Origin: Loripinus fragilis
Taxonomy: Eukaryota; Mollusca; Bivalvia; Lucinida; Lucinidae
DNA: 64,000 nt
Direction: 5' to 3'
Assembly (NCBI GenBank): GCA_964019695.1
Contig: OZ026530.1
Coordinates: forward strand, 27,292,108 to 27,356,107
Positions 42,201 to 54,200 of this stretch are shown piece by piece. Positions within the stretch are counted from its first letter, which is position 1; every line of letters starts with the position of its first letter. Below the pieces are notes generated by a model. It made no database searches. It was given only the letters and a program-made list of their open reading frames with translations, and was not told the DNA's origin. A program made the translations under genes and the position numbers.

Positions 42201-45200
42201 TCTTCAGGATGGCAAAGTGTACTGTGTAAATGGAAATTAAGATGCTAATCCTCATTTTGCCTTCTTTTTTCAAATTTTCATTTTTTCCTTCTTTCTCTCT
42301 TATATAATACATATGGACATTTTTTCTGTCAAAGATTTCTCAGCAACCACTTGAGTTAGGACTCTGAAATTTGGTACAAAGCTTGATGGTGATGAGTTGT
42401 ATTGTGTAACAAAAGAACAGCCACATATTGCTCATCAGTCCTTTTATTTGTTCATTTTTCTTTCTCTCCAATGGAAATTTCTGTCACAGATTTCTCAGCT
42501 CCTATTGGAGCCATTGTTTTCCAATTTTGTGTACACCTTCAGGAAGGCAAAGTGTACTGTGTAAATGGAAATTAAGATGCTATTCCTCATTTTGCCTTCT
42601 TTTTTCAAATTTTCATTTTTTCCTTCTTTCACTCTTATATAATACATACGAGGGACGTTTTTTATGTTCGTAGAGAGGTAGATTTAATGAAAACGGTGAA
42701 AGTAAATGCATACATCATGCATATATTTGGAAAGATTGAGCTTTTATCTATATATGCAACCTAAAATTATTTCAAAATGCATTACTTTAATGTCATCTAA
42801 GAGGCAAAGACATACCTATATATCGCACACTGGAAATATGGTAAAAATATGATATTTATGGACTTAGTCTCTGACAGAACGTCAGTAACAATTGCATGAA
42901 AATGGGTCCATAGCCATACACAGCTTCTGAAAACTTGGCTGCAGATCAAGGACACCACGTGCTACAATATTATATAAACATTATAGCAAATACGCAGCAA
43001 TTAATAGATATGGACGATTTGTTTAGAGCCTCAGCAAAATGAACAGTAGGCATATAAACTTTTATTGTAAAAAGTTGACACAAGTGGAAGTTGGATACGG
43101 GCTTTTGAATGTAGCTTAATATGTTAGCTGTAAAGTAGAATTATATTTTTTCTTGTTTATATGGTAGATGGAAGTGTTGTGGTAACTTTCATCCCAAAAC
43201 AAAGTTGATGCTTTTGTTTTATTAAAAATGAATTGCAAAATAAATAGCCTAGGGGGTGCTAAAATACCTTGTTTTGTACATAAATGACGCCATGGCGCGG
43301 TACTATACTTAGAAAATACATTAAAACTGTTTTTGTGCCTCTAAACAGGTGTTGAAATTACTGCAATAAGAAAATTATGCAGATCCTATTGTTATTGTGT
43401 TTTCTACGCGGGGTTGATTTACCCCACCCACTTTTTATAACATGGGGGTATGCCAGTACCGGAAGTAGCCAGTTACACGCTTAAATCGATACATCAATAT
43501 AACTGCTGACGAATGATTGAGTATATAATGTGCTATGCAAAACCAGAAGAAATTTCAAAATTTGTTCATAATCGTAATTTTAACAGACATAATAACTAGC
43601 ACTTGACTGTGATTATTTTGGTATATTGATGGGTGTTTTAAAATTGTTATAGAACAGCAAACAGCATGCTTATAATTTTGCTGCACTCGTCTACGATTAG
43701 TGTTTGAATAATTTATTTTGATAGTGCAAAAGAAAAATCGGCTTGAAAAATGCTTATATCACCATAGCGGATGGAACTTAACAGCGTCTAATTTCCTGCT
43801 TTCTGCGTGATAAAAATGACATGGATTTCGACCAGTGTCCTTTTCTATGCCTATTCAAAGCTATATATCTTGACCGAACTAAGCTCTAATGATGTAAAAT
43901 TTATACCAGTTGATAGACAAAAGCTAGACCTTTCAAAATATATATAGTTATGGTACCGTAAATTCTATATTTGTAGAGATACAGCCCGATTCTACGAACA
44001 TAAAAAATGACCCTCGTATAGACATTTTTTCTGTCAATGATTTCTCAGCAACTACTTGATAAAGGATTCTGAAATTTGGTACAAAGCTTGATAGTGATTA
44101 GTTGTATTGTGTATCAAAAGAACAGCCACATATTGCTTATCAGTCCCTTTATTTATTCATTTTTCTTTCTCTCCAATGAAAATTTCTGTCGCAGATCTCT
44201 CGGCTCCTATTGGAGCCAGTGTTTTCAAATTTAGTGTACACCTTCAAGAAGGCTAAGTGTATTGTGTAAATGAAAATAAAGATGCTAAAGCTCATTTTGG
44301 ATTCTTTTTTCAATTTTTCCTTCTGTCACTCCTATATAACACATATGGACGTTTTTTGTCAGAGTTTTCTCAGCAACTACTTGATTTAGGATTATGAAAT
44401 TATTTGTGTGCTTTCAGGTAGGAGAAGTGTATTGTGTAAATGAAAACTAAGGTGCTTATCCTCATTTTGCCTTCTTTTTTCAAATTTTCAATTTTTCCTT
44501 CTGTCACTCTTTTATAACACATATGGACATTTTTCATCAAAGTTTTCTCAGAAACTACTTGATTTAGGATTATGAAATCTCTGACAATTTTGTCTTTTCT
44601 CTGAAAGTGTTACAACCTCTGATGGCTACCCCCGGCGTACAGGTAAATATACATATGATTGTGTTTCTGTATGTGGGTTCACAGAGGCTTACGTACAGGT
44701 AAATATACATAGGATTATGTTTCTGTATGTGGGCTCACAGAGGCTTCCGTACAGGTAAATATACATAGGATTATGTTTCTGTATGTGGGCTCACAGAGGC
44801 TTCCGTACAGGTAAATATACATAGGATTGTGTTTCTGTATGTGGGCTCACAGAGGCTTCCCTACAGGTAAATATACATAGGATTATGTTTCTGTATGTGG
44901 GCTCACAGATGCTTCCGTACAGGTAAATATACATATGATTGTGTTTCTGTATGTGGGCTCACAGAGGCTTCGGTACAGGTAAATATACGTAGGATTATGT
45001 TTCTGTATGTGGGCTCACAGAGGCTTCGGTACAGGTAAATATACATATGATTATGTTTCTGTATGTGGGCTCACAGAGGCTTCCGTACAGGTAAATATAC
45101 ATAGGATTGTGTTTCTGTATGTGGGCTCACAGAGGCTTCCCTACAGGTAAATATACATAGGATTATGTTTCTGTATGTGGGCTCACAGATGCTTCCGTAC

Positions 45201-48200
45201 AGGTAAATATACGTATGATTGTGTTTCTGTATGTGGGCTCACAGAGGCTTCCGTACAGGTAAATATACGTAGGATTATGTTTCTGTATGTGGGCTCACAG
45301 AGGCTTTGGTACAGGTAAATATACATATGATTCTGTTTCTGTATGTGGGCTCACAGAGGCTTCCGTACAGGTAAATATACATATGATTGTGTTTCTGTAT
45401 GTGGGCTCACAGAGGCTTCCGTACAGGTAAATATACGTAGGATTATGTTTCTGTATGTGGGCTCACAGAGGCTTCCGTACAGGTAAATATACATAGGATT
45501 ATGTTTCTGTATGTGGGCTCACAGAGGCTTCCGTTCAGGTAAATATACATATGATTATGTTTCTGTATGTGGGCTCACAGAGGTTTCCGTACAGGTAAAT
45601 AAACATATGATTATGTTTCTGTATGTGGGCTCACAGAGGCATCCGTACAGGTAAATATACATGTGATTGTGTTACAATTTGAAGCTGTTCACATGCTGAA
45701 TAACTAGATCAGTTGCCAGTTACTTGTGAAAGATAGTGCACTGTGTACTTTATAGTTTGGTGTAAGCCTGTCCAGCAAAAGGGTCTTAGACATTTAACAC
45801 CTAAATGACTTTAGCCTATACTTTTAAAAGGTTTTACTTTGTTGATCTAACTGATCCCTCCATTTATCACATTGATGCTTCATATATAAACCTTGTCCCC
45901 AGTAAAACAAAAAATGTTGTCTCACAACATTGCTCATCATAAAACTACTTGTTTTGCTTTTCCTAGAAAAGTGTCAGTAGTAAAAAAAAACTGCTGCTGA
46001 GAATGGCCTAAGGAGCTCTAGTGATAAGGCGTATATTTTCCCTAGTTGACATGATTACAAAACCTAGATTTTCAAATTGCCATAATGTTTTTAAAATTGG
46101 ACTGTTTCGGTAGTAAAATATGCATAGAAAGCATCAAAATAGGTTTCAAAGCGATCCATCATTTAGAAAGCCGTGAAAACTTGCGCCTTCTACTCCCACC
46201 CCTCATTTTACGTCTTTAGACTGGGTGCCATTTAGACGATAGTTTTAGTAAATCCTTTGCAGGTTTTCAAAAAGTAAAAGTGCTAAAATATTAAGGATAT
46301 AAGTGCCCTTCACTTCCAAAACTTTGCGGTATTCCTTCTGCGCATGTGTACGAAATATACTTAAAATTGTGACGTTTGTCATTGAAAAGATGAAATTGGC
46401 GTCTTTCAGTTTGTTTTTAGATGCTTTCCCCCCCTAGACCCAAGATGCCCTTTGGACAATTAAATGTCGCTATACAAATATATTAAATATGTAAATGGCG
46501 TCTTGGGTCTAGGGGGAGAAAGGGGTTATGTAAGCGAAAGAAGACATTAAATATCTGACAAAAATAGACCACTTTGCAAGATGGTCGTTTTTATTGTACA
46601 TCAACTGTTGTACATAGCGTGGTTCCCTGTTTAACGGTATAGTTCCCATATATGTTACTGAATAAGAAGCACAGTTGATGATCGAAATAAATTCTCATTC
46701 AATAAGAAGTAGTTATTACATGCATGAAGGAAACCCCGTTTTAAATATACAAATTGGGGACAATGGTGCATCGGCGTCTTGTCTATATATATTTGTGGAA
46801 TGTGCCTAGTTTCTCCAGTCGTTATTTCAACAAAATATAACGAACGTCTCGTTTAGGGAGATTGCTCGCCTTATCGCTAGAAATTCTTTGTAACAATGAT
46901 TTAATTGATGATAACTTGAAAAAATTTTGTAACTATTTTCATGGCAAGGTCATTTTGAACTGTGGCTAGGATCCAAAGGAAATAGTCATAGTGAATGCCA
47001 ATACAATATATATCAAATAAAAAAATAACATCAAATGGTCAAATTTAGACATAATCTATTCATTTTGCCAACAAACTTCCAGTTTTATTGTATCAAGAAT
47101 CAATACAACTTTGAATATTTCTAGCATTTAATGCTGATCAATTCAGTCAATTGGTTAATTCAATAAGTCAATGATAACCCATAAACATTGAACCTAGTAC
47201 AAACACTAATTATTATTGATCTTACTGTTTCAGGCTGCCTACCTAGTAGGTATTGCTGACCCCGCCTCAGAGCCAGGACGTCCTGGTCTTGTGGACCAGT
47301 CTCAGTTTAGTCGAGCTAATCAAGCAATACAGATGGCCTGTCAGAATCTCACCAACCCCGCAAGTTCTCAGCAACAGGTAAGTCACATAGTTACTGCTAG
47401 CTCTATAGTTATCGGGGTCTCATAGTATTTACTAACTCTATAGTTATGGCCACTTATTAAGGAGCATCGTGTTGCAATATTGTAATATCTAGCTATACCT
47501 AAACCCGGCTCATCTTACTGTTTAAACCAATGTCATCAAAAATTTGCATGCAACATTTTCAAGTTTTGTAAGTGCTTGGACTTATTTCATGTGAGTCTTT
47601 GATAATTCACACGAAATATCAAGCCTAATCATCTCCAGAAATCAAGAAAATGTCGCAAAATATGTTGTCTTCATCAGCCATGATTCACATTGCTATATGA
47701 AAACAAATTGATTGGCTGATGAGTCGCATGTAATATCAGGCCTTATTTTCACCACAAATAAAGATGTACATAACAAACATTGTCTTCTGCAGCAGTTGTG
47801 ATTGATTCTATAGGGCTAAGGCATTAGGACAGTCGTCAATACTTCTTGTCTGCATGATATCTTTGTGTGCAATTGTAGGATTCTGCATGACAATCACTCT
47901 GTTGGAAGATGCCAATATGACCTTGTCTTTCAACGTCTCCCTATGTGTCTGTAATGTTAATTACTCAAACATTTAAAGCTCAGCTTAAGAAATGATACTT
48001 TTAGGCTATCAAGACTAGTAGATATTCCAATTTGTGACAGTTGAGTTTTCCATTCTTTCTGAAATCAATCTTTATGTATATTACCTTCTGCCTGCTCTCT
48101 AGGTTTATAGCTAGAATCTTGCTGAGGCCAGCCAAAGAAAGTTGCATCTTGCTTGTTAAGTTAGCTCATAGAAGAAGCATAGGTTTAGATAAACAATTTT

Positions 48201-51200
48201 ATTAGTGTAAAATTGTAAATATTTTCTTACCCATCAGTTTTAACATGTGTTTTGGGTGCTCAAAAGAACCGTCTCATTGAGATGGTTCTTTTGAGTACCC
48301 ACAACATATGTTTTGGTTGAGAAATAAGAAAATTAAATTTTTGGTACACTTAACTAGAGGCCTGGAAGAAGTATACATATTATGCTTGCACACTCAGCTC
48401 ATACGGTTAGATTTAAAAGCTTCTTTTTTCAACAAAAGTGACAATTTTTCTCATTTTCTTTATTTTCTCAACAAAACTAGCTGTGGAGCTTATTTTGGCC
48501 TCAAAGTGACAAAACCTGTCTTCAGGGTTTCCGACAAACTGAGATTCAAACCAGTCTCCTCAGCTAGAGAAACGAGCTAGAAAATTGAAATTGCACTAGT
48601 AGCAAGTCGATATGATAATTTCAAATAAGGGCATAATAAAGGCACTGATCAGACTGTGCAGATGCGCAGGCTGGTCTGTGCCTCTGTTGTTTGCAATTCC
48701 CTGAAGACATCTCTAGTTGCGTCGAGGCCCATTTGATATGTCTCCTAGAACCTACAAGGTATGGTTTTGTTGAGAAATGGGAAAAGTGTTTATGTAAATT
48801 TTTGGTATTTTGTTGATTCAACGGAATTAACCCAGCTTCTATTATCAATAAGTCTGATAATGAGTACAAGATTGGACCAGTTGAAAACAGAATGGTAGTA
48901 ATGGTCACTAGGTGACCTTCTACAAAAATAACTGAAATGAGTTTGATCATTCTAATCCTTATATGTAAAGAGCCTCTCTTTGATTTCCCCTCAAAATTAT
49001 TATATTGCATGATTGTCTATTTTCCAGTCCACCTCTAAAACCTTTGGAAAGAAAAAGTGTGTTTTTGTACAAATAACCTCGAGTTTATTAACTTTGTTGT
49101 AAATTGCCCCATACATGTTATAGTTTATCCTTTACGAGGAAGAGTTCCCAGCTTAGTAGTATTTGGGCCCCCGATGCAAGAAAACCTGATTTTGTTGTAT
49201 GCAAACAACAAAGGTGCAGACCAGCCTGCACTTTAGTACAGTCTGGTGCTCAGATCAGCACCTTCGTTATTCGCTCACTGGAAAGTATAATGGCTACATT
49301 CCAAATTTTGAGATTCTAGCTAGTCTCCGTAGCTGGGCAGGCTGGATTGAGCCATACCTGGTCGCAAACACTGATATGAAGACAGGTTTTCTTGGGTTGC
49401 GGCCTATTTTATACAGCTTATTCACAGCTTCAGATTAAAGCAAAAAATAAGAGATCAAAATAGTTGATGTAAATTTTGATCATTTCTCAGGCCTCTAGAT
49501 AAGAGTGTATAAATAAGAAATACTTTTAATTTTTGATACAAAATATATGTTGTGGCTACTCAAAAGAAACCATCTCAATGAGATGGTTCTTTTGAGCACA
49601 CAAAACATTTGTTGAAATTAATGGACAAGAAAATATTCACAATTTTACGCTCAGATCTTGAGCTTCTTTTTCTATGTTTCAGCCATTGGCTTTCCCTGAA
49701 ATTGTTTTTTTGAGTATCCACACAATCAGAAGATTTGTTACAAAAATGCAAAAGAATCACCCCTTTTAGAGATATGGTTCTTTTAGGAGCTTGATTGGGA
49801 ACTGAGAAATTTCAGCCAGTAGAAACCTTCACCGAGAAAGAAAAACCTACAGAAATTGAATCATTCTGAACTGTGCAGTCTTATCTGGAGTCATTACATT
49901 ATTCATGCTTTGCATGCCTCATTATTTTGTTCATTTAGACAACAAGTTGCTTCAGTTAGCAGTAGATTTCATTAACCCTTGTTTATATAAATAAAAAACA
50001 ACAACATAGAAACAAACCTAATGTAAATCTTATGTCTACATCATTTCACATTGCATCTCAACATATGAGAATTACAAGTTTTTGCAGAGTTTTATAATCC
50101 ATATAATCTAAAACCAAACAGTTTGAATGTTAGAAGGAATTATGGCAAAAACTCTGACATCCATCATAACTAAACCATTTGGGTTAAAATTGACTCAAAA
50201 GACAGGTAGAGGCCCCATGAAGGGAAACCAATGTTGACTGGTTAGTCGATCTGTAGGTAGTTTTATATTTAGAAATCCACTCATAGATATAAAAGCCATT
50301 AAGTAGCCTCATTATCACCTCCTATAGAGATATCTCAATATGACAATCTTAACAGTTATTCACACCATTCAGACTCCTATCCATTCTAATGAGTTCAACT
50401 TTGCTAAATCTTTTAGTTTTATTTCTAGTATTATGCCACTGGAAACGTTCGTTCAATGGTAAGGTTCGCTATGATGTGACATATTTCTTATATTTGGGCC
50501 AGCCCCTGTGTTATGGTACCTATTCTATTTTGATTTTTGAATGTATGAACATGCCCAGGATTCCAATCTGGCTAGATATTGGTCTGAACTATCATCAGCC
50601 TATATCTTTTGTATGAGTGTCCAGTACAGGCTCTTGCAAGTTTCCGTGGATGCATAGATAAGCAGGGGACAAAAATATTGCGCTTATCCTGCAGGACAAG
50701 GGACTTACAATTTTCACTCGTCCTGCAAACACATGTACTTGTCATTTAAAAGCGTATGCTATAAAGAACATAAGGGAGTAATATGTAATATGACTTATAA
50801 AGTTCCTTATATCACTGTTAAAATGGTATTTACCCAGTCAAATTCATAACTGCATCCCATATACTGACAAAAAGATTTCACAGTCAATACTCAGAAAATG
50901 CTAGATTCACCCTAAAATTTTAGGGTGAAACTAGAAAGGATGAGTTTTTCTTCCCAAAGCACTCGTCGAGTGCTTTTGGAAGAATTACTCATGCTTTCTA
51001 GATTTCACTCAGACGAGTGGAATTTTTGTCCCCTGCGGTAGGCCTGATAAGTAGATTTGTCTGGCCCTGAGGTTATAAAACTTTTGTCATACTCAACTCA
51101 GCTGAGCACAAAATTTATCTTGCTCACAAATGTCAACATAGTTGGCATTTCATCATTTATTAGCATGATAAATATACTAGGCCAAAAAAGAAACACCGCA

Positions 51201-54200
51201 TATAATACATACATTGTATATGGGGGTATTTCACCAATCTCTCGCAAACGAAGTGTCACAGTTTGAGCGCTGATTCTTGGATTATGAGTTCCTGGGGTTG
51301 TCCTAGCTATCATTGTCACCGGACGATATTGATTCATTAGTTTGAATCTACGTTTTTATCGACCTTAACGTCGCGTCTTTAGACGATGATGTCATGAATG
51401 CATACGGTCTGTTCCAATTTTTCAGAAACGTGTCCTGAGACGTTCAATCATCCTTGCATGGCATCGAAATTGTTGAGCTATCACCGATGGCGTCACGTTA
51501 GCTTGTAACATTCTTATCGCCTTTTCGCGTTCAACATGTGTCCATTTTGGTATCGTAAATTAGCAATGTGTAACTTTAAATTTTGAATTTTTAAAATGTT
51601 TTCAAGCAAATTGGATATTAGACTAGTGATTTCAGTAGTTATTTAATGCGTAAATCTAAATAAAATGAATGTGCACGTGAAAAACTTGAAAATAAAAAGA
51701 CAGCTAGTACACTGGTTTGAATTGACTGAGCCCAATAAAACAATGGGAATAATGTGTGGCAGGAATAGTAGCAAAACATAGATAGCAGATGAAATTTTGT
51801 GACTCTCATTTAACGCCTAATATTTTTAATCTTTATTTGCGGCGTTTCTTTTTTGGCCTAGTACGAGTATACAACATCTGAGAGATTTAAAGCAAGACAC
51901 TTCTTAATTTGTCGGTATTATAGTTTTTATGAGCAGTTGAAAGTTCGTGCTCAGTTGAGTGGAGCTTGAAAACAAAATTATAACCTCGGTGCCTGAGCCT
52001 GCTAGCATTAAGTACCAAATTCCCAAGGGCTGGCTCATTTGTCCTTCTGTTCAATGTCAGTGTTAGTTTCAAATGTGTATCATCATCATCTCAGGGTTAC
52101 AAAACATAAAATAACTCTATCTCCATAGTCTGCACAGGTGCGATACTTAAGAATCAATCAGTCTGCTACGGCACATCACGACTGAAGAGTCGGGTTTGTG
52201 TCAATATGCGATGTGCATTACCCAAAACACTATGTTAAAAAGTAACAAGCAATGAATGAATATAAATAATCTGTTTATGGAGACATCAAGTAATCTTTGG
52301 TAGCTGAACAATAACAATGATTGGTATTAGAGTATTTAGCAACACAATGATAAAATTTTCTACACTAAAACATTTTGGGGTCAAAAAAGTGGTTTCAGTG
52401 ACGTGTGATGACGCAGATTGATAATAAGTTTGAATCAACCAATCATGTGGATAACATGTTTTGTGATGCATTCGGTAAACTAATATGTCACATGTACCCA
52501 CAATGCTCAAGTCAGACAGGTTAATATTTGAAAAATGCTTCCCGGCGGGGGGAGACATTGCTCTATCTCTGCAAGTTAATATATCTATGAGAGAAATCAC
52601 CCTTTTGCAGTAAAATCCATCTGCAATTGCTATGCTGCAATCAGATTTGTTCCTTAGCCTGAAGTCAAGATCAATTTCAAAAGGTCTGCAGGTAGAGAGT
52701 AAACTTAAGATCTTTTGATTTTATCCTTGTAGCCCCTCAATACTATAGTCATTGTAATTTTTCACTTTACATCCTTTTATAGCAATCAAAATTTATTTTT
52801 AAAAATAAAAAAACAACAACAAGAAACACTGATTTTCAGGTATATCTCCCTATTGCATTTAAGTTGATTTATTCCTTTGGCATATAAGGAGAACTTTTAA
52901 AATATATTTTTGTTCCTTGGATGTGTAAGCCGGGACATCTTCCTCAAATGATTTGTTATAAAACCTAGTGTTCATTCATTTGTTGTTGTTGTAGTAACAA
53001 TTTGAGATATTTTCAGTTATAGTTTAGTGCATGTTCATTACATCACATTAAGTTAAAAACATCAGTAATTTGTTTAAATACAAAGATATGAAATATACCC
53101 TTGTAAGTCTATATTCAGTATTCTGTTTTAAGAATTGAAAAATGAGCTGGTCATTTCATATGATCCATGCATATTGTGTCATTCCAGCAGGGTTAAAGAT
53201 GAGCATTTATCATGAAAAAAAAAATCAAAGTCAGAATTGATGTTGCTAAATTAGTATGTTATCGAAAGCCTTTTAGTGTGCACCCCCCCCCCCCCAAAAA
53301 AAAAAAAAAAAGGAAGAAAAAAAAGAACAAAACAAACAAAAAACAAAAAAATTTTTTTTTTAGATTTTAACAAAATATGTCTAAATGACTTGATTGTTTC
53401 ATATGAAAAAAAATCTAATTTATAATATCTTTATTTTGTGTGCTACAGATATTTTCAGTGAATGGTTATTTCATAGCAATGCCTTTGAAACATGTACTTC
53501 AAGGGGTAAACTTCCTATTTGTTCCTCGTCCTACTATGTCTGAATCTCTTTAAAACACACTAGGATTTTGTTTATGTCACTGTTTGAAAGAAAAACTAAC
53601 CACACACAATAACCATAATGTGTATAGTTGATGCTCAGGTGGACTTTTGCCCTCAACTTAGCAAACGTTTTCGAAAAATATAGAGACTACATGTTTATTA
53701 TTCAGGGGTCCCACAAGCTCCGGAAATCATGGAAAACCTGGAAAATCACTATAAAAAGTTTCATGCATGGAAAAATCATGGAATTTGAAAAAAACCCTGA
53801 ATAATCATGGAAAAATCGTGGAATTTTGTGAAATAATTTGACGAAACCACCAGTAGCAAGAAACCTAGCTGTCGGACACTTGTGTGTCCAGTGTCCGACA
53901 GCTAGTTTTCTGGCTACTGGTGGTTTCAAGTTTTAATTTCAAAATGTACGCATGGTCTGTCTACAAGCATGCTGTTGTTGCTGCATTCCACATTTATGCT
54001 CAGCGTGGTGAAGATGCTGCTAAAAGGGGAGGTTGGAGACCATGCATGGAAATTACATTTTTGATCATGGAAAAATCATTGAATTGTGTTTTTGAATTTC
54101 TGTGGGAACCCTGATTATTATATTGACATGAAATCAGTTTAGTCTGGCCAAGCCTACTAATCTTTTGTTTATGATTTATCAGGATCACCTACAGGTAACG

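Noticed and set aside
42649..44016. Active mariner transposon
   Set aside because: The ends and TA duplication are good, but no transposase frame longer than about 60 codons exists on either strand.
48621..49010. 129-codon minus-strand frame in intron 13
   Set aside because: Its C-terminal part (KQQRHRPACASAQSDQC) comes from a dispersed repeat also translated at 40173 and 49199. No domain or conserved pattern, so judged chance.
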